Of a stretch of 64,000 nt of DNA, positions 17,619 through 26,323 are shown piece by piece. The stretch's first letter is position 1, and every line of letters begins with the position of its first letter. This DNA is from Oricola nitratireducens (GTDB taxonomy: Bacteria > Pseudomonadota > Alphaproteobacteria > Rhizobiales > Rhizobiaceae): NCBI RefSeq assembly GCF_014904745.1, contig NZ_JACZCS010000011.1:62001-126000 (forward strand). Direction: 5' to 3'. The notes beneath the pieces are model-generated. The model worked only from the letters and a program-made list of their open reading frames with translations, did not search any database and was not told the DNA's origin. The translations under genes and the position numbers were made by a program.

Positions 17619-18410
17619 TCAGAACAGCTTCATCTGGCCGCCCTCGGGCGATTTGCCGGGCGATTCTTCGGTGGCGTCCGGTTTAGCCGTATCGCCGGGC
17701 ACGGCAAAGCCCTTCGGCTCGACGCGGTCCTGCACGTCAGGCGTCGTGTTGGCAACCTTGTTGACCTTGTCTGAGACCGGAATGGCCTCGAAGAAGCCGT
17801 CCGGCGCGGGCGCGAGCAGATCCCTGACGTCGCGCGGCTCCAGGGTGCGGCAATCGAGCCAGCGGGCAAAATCCTCCGGCATGATCGTCACGGGCATGCG
17901 GTCATGAATGAAGGCGATGGCGGGCGACGATGCCGTGGTCAGGATCGCCGCGGTGTCGAGTTCGCTGCCATCGGTCGACATCCAGGTTTCCGCCAATCCG
18001 CCGAAGGCGATGACGCCGCCATCCGCCGGCCGGATCCAGTAGGCCTGCGACCGGCCGGTCGCCTTGTCGCGCTTCCATTCATAGAAGCCGGAGGCCGGGA
18101 TGAGCGCCCGGCGGTGGCGCATGGCGGCGCGGAACGACGCCTTTTCCGCCGCCGTCTCCGAACGCGCGTTGATCAGCAGCGGGAAATCCTTCGGATCCTT
18201 GACCCAGGAGGGCAGCAGACCCCAGCGCGCCAGATGCGCCTCGCGGTCGGGCCGGTTCGAACCCGGTTCGCGCGGCGGCGCGGCGGTGACCGTCAGGATC
18301 GGCTGCGTCGGCGCGATGTTGTAGCGCGGCGGAAACGCCTCCAGCCCGTCGAGCGCGAAGAAGGCCTCCACCTCCTCGGGCGACTGCAGCAATGAGAAGC
18401 GCCCGCACAT
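17619..18410 (-). CDS. yedK: SRAP/HMCES-family DNA-protein crosslink peptidase (YedK type)
   Basis: A 263-residue SOS-associated protein. It begins MCGRFSL: Cys2, exposed after Met removal, forms a thiazolidine with abasic sites in single-stranded DNA and shields them. Also visible are PPRYNIAPTQ (active-site Asn), INARSETAAEKASFR, SGFYEWKR (catalytic Glu) and IHDRMPV (His). The C-terminal ~40 residues are a Pro/Glu-rich tail beyond the usual domain. The ATG shares one base with the stop of the DUF2799 gene upstream (TGATG), implying translational coupling. No LexA box was identified. Confidence 0.93.
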   Translation of the reverse strand: MCGRFSLLQSPEEVEAFFALDGLEAFPPRYNIAPTQPILTVTAAPPREPGSNRPDREAHLARWGLLPSWVKDPKDFPLLINARSETAAEKASFRAAMRHRRALIPASGFYEWKRDKATGRSQAYWIRPADGGVIAFGGLAETWMSTDGSELDTAAILTTASSPAIAFIHDRMPVTIMPEDFARWLDCRTLEPRDVRDLLAPAPDGFFEAIPVSDKVNKVANTTPDVQDRVEPKGFAVPGDTAKPDATEESPGKSPEGGQMKLF

Positions 18411-18976
18411 CAGCCGTTGGACTGCAGCCGGAGCCGATAGAAATCGGCTGCCCGATCGGCATCGTTGAGACGGTTCTGCGCGGAGAACAATTCGTTGCGC
18501 TTCAGTTCGACTTTCAGTTGCGCGAGAGACCGGTTTTCCGGCGCCGCCCTAGCCACTTCAGTGATTGCGTCGTCGAGCTCGCGCTGGATGCGATCGCGTT
18601 CGATGCGCGCCGACCAGACTTGGTGGCCGGTGTCGTAGGCCTCGCGGAAGGAAACCGCCAGATCGGCGGGGCACGAGTTGGCATAGGACGAACCGCGACG
18701 GCCGACTTCGAGCCCGTTATAGGGCGTGCAGTAACGGCGGATCCCCTCCTGCCAGCCCGACCGCCAGGCCGGGACATCGACCGGAATGCCGTATTTCGTG
18801 CAGGCCTCCTGATGGCGGGCGACATAGTCCTGCGCGCGCCCGGCGGCCCCGTCCGTGCCACCCAAGGTCCGCCAGTCGGTGACCGAACACTGGTCCTCGT
18901 TCAGCGTCTGGCAGTTCGACAGCGCCAGCGCCGCGCCAATGACGAGCGTAACCACCGTCAAATGTTTCACATTCAT
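18410..18976 (-). CDS. DUF2799 secreted/lipoprotein-like protein
   Basis: A 188-residue protein. A signal-like N-terminus (NVKHLTVVTLVIGAALALSNC) ends in LSNCQ; Cys at this place suggests a lipoprotein, although Asn at -1 is unusual for signal peptidase II. The rest shows the DUF2799 pattern: CSVTDWRTLGGTDGAAG, a GxxVDxxAWxxGWQEGxRxYCTPxNG core, and GSSYANSCPADLAVSFREAYDTG, then a charged helical C-terminus. Function is unknown. Start ATG 18976 puts the signal at the N-terminus; an ORF extension to 19009 would bury it. Last bases overlap the SRAP start. Confidence 0.82.
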   Translation of the reverse strand: MNVKHLTVVTLVIGAALALSNCQTLNEDQCSVTDWRTLGGTDGAAGRAQDYVARHQEACTKYGIPVDVPAWRSGWQEGIRRYCTPYNGLEVGRRGSSYANSCPADLAVSFREAYDTGHQVWSARIERDRIQRELDDAITEVARAAPENRSLAQLKVELKRNELFSAQNRLNDADRAADFYRLRLQSNG

Positions 18977-19047
18977 CCCTCTGGTCCCCTCAACGTCGAC
19001 AGGCTGCAATGCTACAAGCGAACCGCAGCAGGACCGCGACGAGCATT

Positions 19048-19473
19048 ATGACGAAGCCAAAACCTACACCCCTTATCGCCGTATCGGTGGCGGCGCGAAA
19101 CCCCGAAACCGGGGAATTCCTGTTGGTACTGCGCGGCCGGCCGCCGGCAAAGGACCTGTGGGCGTTTCCGGGCGGACGGCTGGATTTCGGCGAAACACTG
19201 GAACAGGCGGTGCGGCGCGAACTTTTCGAAGAAACCGGACTCGAGGCGCGTGACGTCTGTTTTCACACCCTGCTGGAAATCATCGGCAACGACAGCGGGG
19301 ACGAGCCGCCGCATCATTTCGTGCTCGCCGTTCATCGCGCGACCGTCTCGGGCGATCCGGACGCCGGCGACGACGCGGCTGAAGCGGGATGGTTTTCGCT
19401 TGCCGACATGGCTTCGCTCGATATCACCGAGACGACGCTTGCGGTGGCGCGCGAGATCGCGGCCGCGACCTGA
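19048..19473 (+). CDS. Nudix hydrolase
   Basis: A 141-residue Nudix protein hydrolysing a nucleoside-diphosphate-linked substrate. The Nudix box is complete: GGRLDFGETLEQAVRREL then FEETGL, i.e. G-x5-E-x7-REUxEExGU (residues about 44-66). N-terminal IAVSVAARNPETGEFLLVLRG and a late EAGWFSLADM are typical of the ADP-ribose/house-cleaning group. Substrate not assigned. ATG 19048 is preferred to one at 19009, which lies next to the oppositely directed DUF2799 gene start. Confidence 0.88.
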   Translation: MTKPKPTPLIAVSVAARNPETGEFLLVLRGRPPAKDLWAFPGGRLDFGETLEQAVRRELFEETGLEARDVCFHTLLEIIGNDSGDEPPHHFVLAVHRATVSGDPDAGDDAAEAGWFSLADMASLDITETTLAVAREIAAAT

Positions 19474-19600
19474 AGCGAACACCGCAAGGGCTTTGCGGGC
19501 CGCCGCAAAATCGGCTAACACGCAAGCCGAACCGAACGGCCCGGCAAACAGGGCCGCGAACCGCTGGAGGCGGCCGGACTTGTCCAGAGGAAAGGCAAAT

Positions 19601-19966
19601 TTGCACGCGATCGCCGTGATCGCGACGATCCTTCTCCCCGCCGCGTCTGCGGCGCAGGGCGCTTCCAACGTGCCCTACGACGCCAAACTCACCAGGCTTG
19701 CCGAAGTCCTCGGCTCGATCCACTACCTGCGCAATCTGTGCGGTGAGGAATCGAACCAGTGGCGCGATCAGATGCAGCAGCTGCTGACGATCGAAAATCC
19801 GGAACCGTTGCGGCGCGCCCGGCTGATCGCGAGTTTCAACCGCGGCTATCGCACTTTCGACAGCGTCTACACCACCTGCACGGACCAGGCGCTCGAGGCC
19901 GCGGGGCACTACATGGCCGAGGGCGTAAACCTGACGCGGGAAATCAACAGCCGCTACGGCGAATAA
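19601..19966 (+). CDS. TIGR02301-family periplasmic protein
   Basis: A 121-residue protein starting with TTG at 19601 (AAAGG 5 nt upstream). The signal peptide is HAIAVIATILLPAASAAQG, cleaved near AAQG. The mature part shows LTRLAEVLGSIHYLRNLCG, QWRDQMQQLL, ARLIASFNRGYRTFDSVYTTC and AEGVNLTREINSRYGE, the pattern of alphaproteobacterial family TIGR02301, with two Cys that probably form a disulfide. Function is unknown. No in-frame ATG lies between the Nudix stop and the signal peptide, which supports the rare TTG start; GTG 19613 would shorten the signal. Confidence 0.8.
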   Translation: MHAIAVIATILLPAASAAQGASNVPYDAKLTRLAEVLGSIHYLRNLCGEESNQWRDQMQQLLTIENPEPLRRARLIASFNRGYRTFDSVYTTCTDQALEAAGHYMAEGVNLTREINSRYGE

Positions 19967-20097
19967 GAAAACGTGAAGCGGCCTTAATCTTTCGTTAACG
20001 GTTTTCCCCGTTGCCGCTTTTGTTTCGCGGAGCGGTGCTGATATGTTAACAGCGTGTAAATGCAGTGTACCAAAATGGCGTGATCCAATTGAGCACG

Positions 20098-20355
20098 ATG
20101 AATGTAACGATAAACGAGATGGATGAGATCATCGAGCGCGAGAAACGGATCGCGGCGCTGGAGTTCCACAGCGAAGCGTGGGCCGACGGCGCAATGGAGG
20201 GGATCGAATCCGACATCCTCGCCGATGCGGCGATCGCCACCGCGCTCGAAGAGATGATCCGCGCCCATGGCGAGGACGCCGCGCTTGCGCTGGTCGACAC
20301 GCTGCGCGAACGCATCCTGTGCGGAGAGTTCACGCCGGACCGAATTGTTCAGTAA
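20098..20355 (+). CDS. Small acidic conserved hypothetical protein
   Basis: An 85-residue, helix-rich, soluble protein: MNVTINEMDEIIEREKRIAA, then a middle GAMEGIESDILADAAIATALEEM and the end ERILCGEFTPDRIVQ. It has no signal peptide, membrane span or known motif. A possible promoter precedes it (TTGTTT at 20019 and TATGTT at 20042). A longer form from GTG 20065 is possible. Clean codon use and position between two signal-peptide genes support it, but the function is unknown to me. Confidence 0.6.
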   Translation: MNVTINEMDEIIEREKRIAALEFHSEAWADGAMEGIESDILADAAIATALEEMIRAHGEDAALALVDTLRERILCGEFTPDRIVQ

Positions 20356-20386
20356 GAGATTTCGAAAAGCGCCCCCGGGGGATGAA

Positions 20387-21121
20387 ATGACGGTGCGTGC
20401 CAGACGGTCAGTCGGATGTTTTCAGCCGCGCCGTTGTCCCGGCCCGCTCGCGTCACTGTTCCGTTTCGCCCTGACCGCCGCGCTTTTCTCCGCCATGGCC
20501 CTGCCGCAATCCGCGCTCGCGCAGGACTCCGGCGACACGACCGGCCCGGGGCCCAGCCTGGTGCCGTTGCCGGAACCGTTCCAGCGGCCGATCGCGCAGG
20601 ATCCGGAAAATCCGCTCGCCGTGCCCGGCGGCGCCGGCACCATCCAGACCGCGGAACCGGTCATCGGCGGCAAGGTCGAGGACCTGCCGGCGCCCGTGCA
20701 AGAGATGCGCGAAATGATCATGAAGGCCGCGCGCGACGCCGATTACGAGGCGCTCAGGCCGCTGATCGGTGTCGGCGCGAACACGACCCAGCTTTCGCTC
20801 GGCGGCTATGACGGCGATCCGATCGAATATATCCGCGCGCTTTCGGGCGACCCGGAGGGATACGAGATTCTTGCCATCCTGCTGGAAGTGATGGAGGCCG
20901 GTTACGCGATCTACGATCCCGGCACGCCGAACGAGATGTTCGTCTGGCCCTATTTCGTCGCGACCTCGCTCGACGACCTGACGCCGAAACAGCGCGTGGA
21001 GCTGTTCAAGCTCGTCACCGCGGGCGACTACGAGGACATGCGCTCCTTCGGCGCCTATGTCTTCTACCGCGTCGGGATCACGCCCGACGGACGCTGGCGC
21101 TTCTTCGTCGCCGGCGACTGA
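20387..21121 (+). CDS. Secreted conserved hypothetical protein
   Basis: A 244-residue protein with a Sec signal (basic start TVRARRSVG, hydrophobic core FRFALTAALFSAMALPQSALA, cleavage near ALA|QD at about 46). A Pro-rich stretch follows, then a folded part starting VQEMREMIMKAARDADYEALRPLIGV and ending in FYRVGITPDGRWRFFVAGD. The pattern of a helical pair then a YRVGIxPDGRWRFFVAGD end recurs in uncharacterised Hyphomicrobiales periplasmic proteins. GGGGGA lies 5 nt before ATG 20387. No catalytic motif seen. Confidence 0.72.
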   Translation: MTVRARRSVGCFQPRRCPGPLASLFRFALTAALFSAMALPQSALAQDSGDTTGPGPSLVPLPEPFQRPIAQDPENPLAVPGGAGTIQTAEPVIGGKVEDLPAPVQEMREMIMKAARDADYEALRPLIGVGANTTQLSLGGYDGDPIEYIRALSGDPEGYEILAILLEVMEAGYAIYDPGTPNEMFVWPYFVATSLDDLTPKQRVELFKLVTAGDYEDMRSFGAYVFYRVGITPDGRWRFFVAGD

Positions 21122-21197
21122 GTTCAGTGCCGCAGGTCTTGGATTCCGGCGGATCCATCCCGATATGTAACCCAGGCGGACCATGCGGGGAGTGACC

Positions 21198-21635
21198 ATG
21201 ACCAGCCAGACGCAGATTTACCGGCCGGTTGCCGAAGGCACAGCCTTGGGTGGACTATCGCGCGGTGCGCTGTTGCGCCGTCTCATCATCTTTCAGGTCA
21301 AACTGTTCGCCGACGGCTTGCGCGATTTCGTGCTGAGCCCGGTTTCCTTTGTCGTGGCGGCTTTCGGCATCCTGTTCGGCGGGCGCAATCCGCACGGGCT
21401 GTTCGACCGGTTGATGGACGCCGGTCACATCACCGACAACTGGATCGACCTGTTCGGCCATCATGCGCGCGAGGGCGACCGGCCGAGCCTGGAACGGATG
21501 ATCGACGAGGTCGAAAAGGCGCTGCGCGCCGATCACGCGCGCGGCGGCGTAACGGCCGAAGCCGAAAAGCGTCTCAGGACGCTTGCCGAGGAACTGCGCC
21601 GGCGTGCTTCAGGCGGGCAGAGCTTCGGAGAATAG
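21198..21635 (+). CDS. Conserved membrane-associated protein, unknown function
   Basis: A 145-residue protein. The middle has an amphipathic/hydrophobic stretch LIIFQVKLFADGLRDFVLSP and VSFVVAAFGILFGG (residues about 28-63), likely one membrane insertion or hairpin, followed by a charged C-terminal half (LERMIDEVEKALRADH, AEKRLRTLAEELRRRA) likely helical. GGAG precedes ATG 21198 by 5 nt. Its last 27 nt overlap the 3' end of the convergent amidohydrolase gene. Function not recognised. Confidence 0.72.
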   Translation: MTSQTQIYRPVAEGTALGGLSRGALLRRLIIFQVKLFADGLRDFVLSPVSFVVAAFGILFGGRNPHGLFDRLMDAGHITDNWIDLFGHHAREGDRPSLERMIDEVEKALRADHARGGVTAEAEKRLRTLAEELRRRASGGQSFGE

Positions 21636-22940
21636 AACCGGTTCGCCCGTCGCGGGCGTGACGATTTCCGCCTCCCACATCACCCGCCTGCCGCGAATGA
21701 CGGTGCCGACCGGCCAGCCGGTGACTTGCCTGCCGTCATAGGGTGTCCAGCCCGCTTTCGATCCGGCCTGTTCGTTGCGGATGGTTTCGCGCCGCTTCAT
21801 GTCGACGATGGTGAAATCGGCGTCATAGCCGGCGGCGATACGGCCCTTGCGGGCCATGCCGAAGATGCGGTTCGGGCCGTGCGAGGACATGTCGACGAAG
21901 CGCTCCAGCGTCAGTTTCCCGGCATTGACGTGATCGAGCATGATCGGCACCAGCGTCTGGACGCCGGTCATGCCGGAGGGGGACGCTGGATAGGGTTTCG
22001 CCTTCTCGTCGAGCGTATGCGGCGCATGGTCGGAGCCAAGCACGTCGATGACGCCCTGGGCGACGCCGTGCCAGATGCCGTCGCGGTGGCGCGGCGCGCG
22101 CACCGGCGGGTTCATCTGGATCAACGTACCGAGACGGGCGTAATCGTCCGCCGTCAGCGTCAGGTGGTGCGGCGTCGCCTCGGCGGTCGCGACATCCTTG
22201 TGCTGCTGGAGGAAGGCGATCTCCTCGGCCGTCGAGATATGCAGGACATGGATCCGGGCGCGGGTCTCGCGGGCGATGCGCACCAGACGTTCCGTGCACA
22301 TCATGGCCGCGACCTCGTCGCGCCAGACCGGATGCGAGGACGGATCGTCCTCGACGCGGAGCCCCGCCCGCTCGCGCAGCCGGTATTCGTCCTCGGAATG
22401 GAACGCGGCGCGGCGACGCGTGTTGCGCAGAACCGAGGCGACGCCCTCGTCGTCCTCGACGAGCAGGCTTCCGGTCGACGATCCCATGAAGACCTTGATG
22501 CCCGCAGCACCCGGCAGGCGCTCCAGTTCACCGACGATATCGGCGTTTTCGCGCGTACCGCCGACCCAGAAGGCGAAATCGCAATGCATGCGGTGCGTCG
22601 CGCGGGCAACCTTGTCGGCAAGCGCTTCCTCGCTGGTCGTCAGCGGATTGGTGTTGGGCATCTCGAAGACGGCGGTGACGCCGCCAAGCACCGCGGCGCG
22701 CGATCCGGTCTCCAGATCTTCCTTGTGCTCGAGGCCAGGCTCGCGGAAATGGACCTGGCTGTCGACGACGCCCGGCAGCACATGCAGGCCGGTGCAATCG
22801 ATCACCTCGCCGGCATCGGCGCCGGACAGCGCGCCGATAAATGCGATGCGACCGTCGCGCACGCCGATATCGCGGCGGCCCTGACCGTCGTGATTGACCA
22901 CGGTTCCGTTCTTCAGGATGAGATCGAAAGTTTCATTCAT
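21609..22940 (-). CDS. pyrC: Dihydroorotase-like cyclic amidohydrolase
   Basis: A 443-residue protein of the dihydroorotase/allantoinase amidohydrolase family (TIGR00857 type). Visible: LPGVVDSQVHFREPGLEHK, IKVFMGSSTGSL (Lys for the carbamate bridge), HVLHISTAEE, PHHLTLT and VLGSDHAPHTLDEK (late catalytic Asp-His). In the metal-binding D-x-H-x-H motif the first His is Gln62 (DSQVH). The same DxQVHFREPG form is known to me from other alphaproteobacteria, so it is not a sequencing oddity, but catalytic status is unclear. No aspartate carbamoyltransferase gene is beside it. Start ATG 22940 fixes the family N-terminus; a longer frame to 23339 runs into ygfZ. Confidence 0.85.
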   Translation of the reverse strand: MNETFDLILKNGTVVNHDGQGRRDIGVRDGRIAFIGALSGADAGEVIDCTGLHVLPGVVDSQVHFREPGLEHKEDLETGSRAAVLGGVTAVFEMPNTNPLTTSEEALADKVARATHRMHCDFAFWVGGTRENADIVGELERLPGAAGIKVFMGSSTGSLLVEDDEGVASVLRNTRRRAAFHSEDEYRLRERAGLRVEDDPSSHPVWRDEVAAMMCTERLVRIARETRARIHVLHISTAEEIAFLQQHKDVATAEATPHHLTLTADDYARLGTLIQMNPPVRAPRHRDGIWHGVAQGVIDVLGSDHAPHTLDEKAKPYPASPSGMTGVQTLVPIMLDHVNAGKLTLERFVDMSSHGPNRIFGMARKGRIAAGYDADFTIVDMKRRETIRNEQAGSKAGWTPYDGRQVTGWPVGTVIRGRRVMWEAEIVTPATGEPVLFSEALPA

Positions 22941-23024
22941 GCCAGTCCGTCCCTTGCCGCGCCGTTGCGCCGGGATTACGTAGCACTCACCCCGAAAGCA
23001 AGCGCGCGAAGCGAATCTGGTGCC

Positions 23025-23882
23025 ATGCCCGTTCATTTTCCATCCGGCCGAAGCCTGATTTCCGTCACCGGCGAGGACGCGGAACATTTTCTGCAGAATC
23101 TCGTCACCTGCGACGTGACGACGATTCCCGTCGACATGGCCCGCGCCGGGGCGCTGCTGACGCCGCAGGGCAAGATCATGTTCGATTTCCTGGTCTTCCG
23201 GGACGGCGCGGGCGGATTTTTGATCGACATCCGCTCCAACCTCGCCGGCGATTTCACGCGCCGGCTGACCATGTACAAGCTGCGCGCCAAGGTCGAAATT
23301 GCCGAGTCGGAAGAATCGCTTGCGGCAATATCCTGGCAAAAAGATTCAATGCCGGCGGGCGGCCGAACCATCGCCGACAGCCGGTTCCCCGACGATCTCC
23401 GCGTGTTGCGCCATTACGGCGAGGCGCCTGCCGGCGAGGATGACGCGCAAGGCTGGACGGCGCTGCGCATCGCGCATGGCGTTGCCGAAAGCGGCCCGGA
23501 TTTCGAGCCGGGCGACGCCTTCCCGCACGACATTTCCTATGACCAGAACAGCGGCGTCGATTTCCGCAAGGGCTGCTATGTCGGCCAGGAAGTCGTTTCG
23601 CGCATGCAGCACCGCGGCACGGCGCGCCGTCGTCTTGCGATCGCGGCCGGCGAAGCGCCCCTGCCCCAGCCCGGAACGCCGCTCGAAGCGGGCGGCAAGA
23701 CCGTCGGCGCGCTCGGCAGCGTGTCCGGCGGCCAGGCGCTCGCGCTGGTGCGTCTCGACCGGGCAAAAGATGCCATGGACGCCGGCCAGCCGATCACGGC
23801 CGCCGGACAGACCGTCACCTTGTCGCTGCCGGACAATGTCGGCTATCGCTGGCCGGAGGAAGCCGGCCATGAGGGAGACTGA
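23025..23882 (+). CDS. ygfZ: YgfZ-type folate-binding Fe-S cluster assembly/repair protein
   Basis: A 285-residue GcvT-fold protein (TIGR03317). The hallmark motif is present as GVDFRKGCYVGQEVVSRMQH (K-G-C-Y-x-G-Q-E; the Cys is essential in YgfZ). The N-terminus has LISVTGEDAEHFLQNLVTCD with GALLTPQGKIMFDF. YgfZ uses tetrahydrofolate to support enzymes such as MiaB and fumarase Fe-S proteins. It starts a tight operon: the HD gene begins 2 nt after its stop. It is divergent from the amidohydrolase with an 84-nt gap that must hold both promoters. Confidence 0.93.
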   Translation: MPVHFPSGRSLISVTGEDAEHFLQNLVTCDVTTIPVDMARAGALLTPQGKIMFDFLVFRDGAGGFLIDIRSNLAGDFTRRLTMYKLRAKVEIAESEESLAAISWQKDSMPAGGRTIADSRFPDDLRVLRHYGEAPAGEDDAQGWTALRIAHGVAESGPDFEPGDAFPHDISYDQNSGVDFRKGCYVGQEVVSRMQHRGTARRRLAIAAGEAPLPQPGTPLEAGGKTVGALGSVSGGQALALVRLDRAKDAMDAGQPITAAGQTVTLSLPDNVGYRWPEEAGHEGD

Positions 23883-23884
23883 CC

Positions 23885-24523
23885 ATGCCTGACCGCGAGG
23901 GCGCGCCGTCGCGCGCATGGCAGCGCATGCTATCCGGCCGCCGGCTCGACCTGCTCGATCCTTCGCCGCTCGACATCGAGATCTCTGACATCGCGCACGG
24001 GATCGCGCGCGTGGCGCGCTGGAACGGCCAGACCGGCGGCGACCACGCCTACTCAGTGGCGCAGCATTCGCTCCTCGTCGAGGAAATCGTGGCCCGGATC
24101 GTTCCGTCCTGCACGGCACAGCTTCGCCTCGCGGCGCTGCTGCACGACGCGCCGGAATATGTGATCGGCGACATGATCTCGCCCTTCAAGAAGGTGCTCG
24201 GCGGAAACTACAAGGCCGTGGAATCCCGCCTCGAGGCCGCGATCCACATCCGTTTCGGCCTGCCGCCGCATCCCTCGAAAGCGATGCATGCGCAGATCAA
24301 GCGCGCCGACCAGATTTCCGCATTTTTCGAGGCTACGCTTCTTGCCGGCTTCTCGGAGAAGGAAGCCGTCACCTATTTCGGACGACCGCGCGGCTTTTCG
24401 CCCGACGGGCTCGACCTGACGCCGCTTCCGGCGTCCGAGGTGCAGGAGATGTTCCTCGCCCGCTTCGCCGAAGTCGAAGCCGATTTCGAGGCGGAACGCG
24501 CGCCGCGCAAAAGGAAAGCCTGA
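23885..24523 (+). CDS. HD-domain hydrolase, YfbR-like
   Basis: A 212-residue HD-superfamily protein. Metal ligands appear as YSVAQHSLLVEEI (His), LRLAALLHDAPEYVIGDM (His-Asp pair) and a late Asp in IKRADQISAFFEATLL. The order resembles YfbR 5'-deoxynucleotidases and related phosphohydrolases. A short basic tail ends RAPRKRKA. It sits 2 nt after ygfZ and 2 nt before the phosphatase gene (TGA-CC-ATG both times), so the three are one operon. Substrate is unproven. Confidence 0.85.
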   Translation: MPDREGAPSRAWQRMLSGRRLDLLDPSPLDIEISDIAHGIARVARWNGQTGGDHAYSVAQHSLLVEEIVARIVPSCTAQLRLAALLHDAPEYVIGDMISPFKKVLGGNYKAVESRLEAAIHIRFGLPPHPSKAMHAQIKRADQISAFFEATLLAGFSEKEAVTYFGRPRGFSPDGLDLTPLPASEVQEMFLARFAEVEADFEAERAPRKRKA

Positions 24524-24525
24524 CC

Positions 24526-25053
24526 ATGCCGTATATCGTCGTCTGCCCGCTCGCCCATATCCATGCCACCGCCGCCTCGACCGGAGCGAAGCGGATGCTG
24601 ACCGTCATCAATGCGGGAACGCCGGTGGAACGTCCGCAGGAGATCGCCGAGGAGCAGCATCTGTTCCTCGGCTTCAACGACATCGCGATGCCGATGGAAG
24701 GCATGACGCTGCCGGGCGAGGAACATGTGCGCGCGATCCTCGATTTCGGCCGGGACTGGGACCAGGCGGACCCGATGATCGTGCATTGTTTTGCCGGCAT
24801 CTCGCGCTCGACGGCTTCGGCCTACATGATCGCGCTGGCGCTCAATCCGGAGCTCGATGAACGCGAACTGGCGCATGATTTGCGCTGGCGCGCGCCGTCG
24901 GCGACGCCCAATCCGAAGCTGATCGAGATCGCCGACGCGGTGCTCGGCCGGCAGGGCCGCATGGTCGACGCGATCCGGTCGATCGGACGCGGCGAGGACG
25001 CCTTCGAGGGGGTGCCGTTCCGGCTGTCGCTGACGCCGGGCAGCGACGACTAG
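24526..25053 (+). CDS. Cysteine-based (tyrosine-type) protein phosphatase
   Basis: A 175-residue protein with the CX5R phosphatase loop IVHCFAGISRSTASAYM (His87, Cys88, Arg94). The conserved general-acid Asp probably lies in the preceding ILDFGRDWDQADP. It begins PYIVVCPLAHIHATAA, the form seen in rhizobial tyrosine-phosphatase-like proteins. No signal peptide. The substrate is unknown; pairing with an HD phosphohydrolase suggests small phosphorylated metabolites as an alternative to proteins. The stop overlaps the convergent alkB stop by 4 nt. Confidence 0.85.
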   Translation: MPYIVVCPLAHIHATAASTGAKRMLTVINAGTPVERPQEIAEEQHLFLGFNDIAMPMEGMTLPGEEHVRAILDFGRDWDQADPMIVHCFAGISRSTASAYMIALALNPELDERELAHDLRWRAPSATPNPKLIEIADAVLGRQGRMVDAIRSIGRGEDAFEGVPFRLSLTPGSDD

Positions 25054-26216
25054 CTGGCGAATTTCGCCGCATACCGGCTTTCGAGACCGGGCATGACATT
25101 AGCGTTTTCGAGCTTTCCGCCGGCCCAGCGCATCACCTTCGGGTCCATCACCATGCGCCACAGCGGCGGAATCGCGGCCAGCATGAAGCAGCCGGGATAG
25201 CCGCTCGGCAGGCGCGGCAATTCATCGAAATTGCGCAATGCCTGATAGGGCCGCATCGGATTGGCGTGATGGTCGGAATGGCGCTGCAGGTGAAACAGCA
25301 TCAGGTTCGACACGATGTGGTTGGTATTCCAGGAATGGCGCGGTGCGCAGGGCTCGTAGCGTCCGTCGGCGCGCCTCTGCCGCTTCAGGCCGTAATGTTC
25401 GACATAGTTGGCCTGCGTCAGCTGCAGCCAGCCGAAGACGTGGTGGATCACCAGGAACGGCACCACCGCCCAGCCGAACAGCGCAGTCAGCATAACCGCG
25501 GCGGCGAGCGTGATCGCATAGCCCTGCAGGATGTCGTTACGCCAATGCCAGAACGGAAAACCCTTCTTCTGCAGCCGCGCCCGCTCCAGCGCCCAGCCGC
25601 GCACCGCCGCGCCCGGGATTTCGCGCAATGCGAAGCGGAAGACGCTTTCGCCGAGTCGCGCCGAGGCCGGGTCGTCCGGCGTCGCGACATGGAGATGATG
25701 GCCGCGATTGTGCTCGATGCAGAAATGGCTGTAGGCGGTCAGCGCGCAGGCCAGTTTGGCGCCGAACCGGTCGAGCGCATTCGCCTTGTGGCCGAGTTCA
25801 TGGCCGACGGTGAGCCCGCCGCCGGACACCGCTCCGGCGCCGAACGCCATGAGAAGATACGCCCAGACAGGCAGGTCCAGCGAGGCCGCGACCGCGGCGC
25901 TGGCAAGGAAACTGAACCAGAGCACCGGCACGGAGACGAAGAGCAGGAAGCGGTAGTAGCCGTCATTCGACAGTTCCTCGACGACCTCCTCCGGCGGGTT
26001 GTTGGTATCCTCGCCGAACAGGAAATCGAGTGCCGGCACCAGGCCGAAGATGAACAATAGCGGGAATGCCGCCCAGAACAGGTTTCCGGTGTGCCAGAGC
26101 AGGAGCGCGGAAACGCCGGGTATGCCCGGCGACAGGACCGAGAGCCACCACAAATACCGTTTGGTGTCGCGATAGCGGATTTCGCCGCCATCCTTGCTTG
26201 CCGCAACGAAAATCAT
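25050..26216 (-). CDS. alkB: Alkane 1-monooxygenase (AlkB)
   Basis: A 388-residue integral-membrane diiron hydroxylase for terminal oxidation of medium-chain alkanes. All histidine boxes are present: VGHELGHKAN, EHNRGHHLHVATPDDPASAR, QANYVEHYGLKR and LQRHSDHHANP. About six membrane helices surround them. ATG 26216 has GGAGGA 6 nt upstream; the frame remains open upstream to 26840 but that part lies under another gene. No rubredoxin, rubredoxin reductase or alkane regulator gene is adjacent, so electrons must come from partners elsewhere. Confidence 0.93.
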   Translation of the reverse strand: MIFVAASKDGGEIRYRDTKRYLWWLSVLSPGIPGVSALLLWHTGNLFWAAFPLLFIFGLVPALDFLFGEDTNNPPEEVVEELSNDGYYRFLLFVSVPVLWFSFLASAAVAASLDLPVWAYLLMAFGAGAVSGGGLTVGHELGHKANALDRFGAKLACALTAYSHFCIEHNRGHHLHVATPDDPASARLGESVFRFALREIPGAAVRGWALERARLQKKGFPFWHWRNDILQGYAITLAAAVMLTALFGWAVVPFLVIHHVFGWLQLTQANYVEHYGLKRQRRADGRYEPCAPRHSWNTNHIVSNLMLFHLQRHSDHHANPMRPYQALRNFDELPRLPSGYPGCFMLAAIPPLWRMVMDPKVMRWAGGKLENANVMPGLESRYAAKFAS

Positions 26217-26323
26217 CGCGCTTCCTCCCCCCGGCGCCATTCCGTTTTCGGGAAAGCCGGGACCTCGTCCCAGTATCCCGCGAAGCGGGTAATCCGGCAA
26301 GTTACGGGCGGAAAGAGGGAGCG

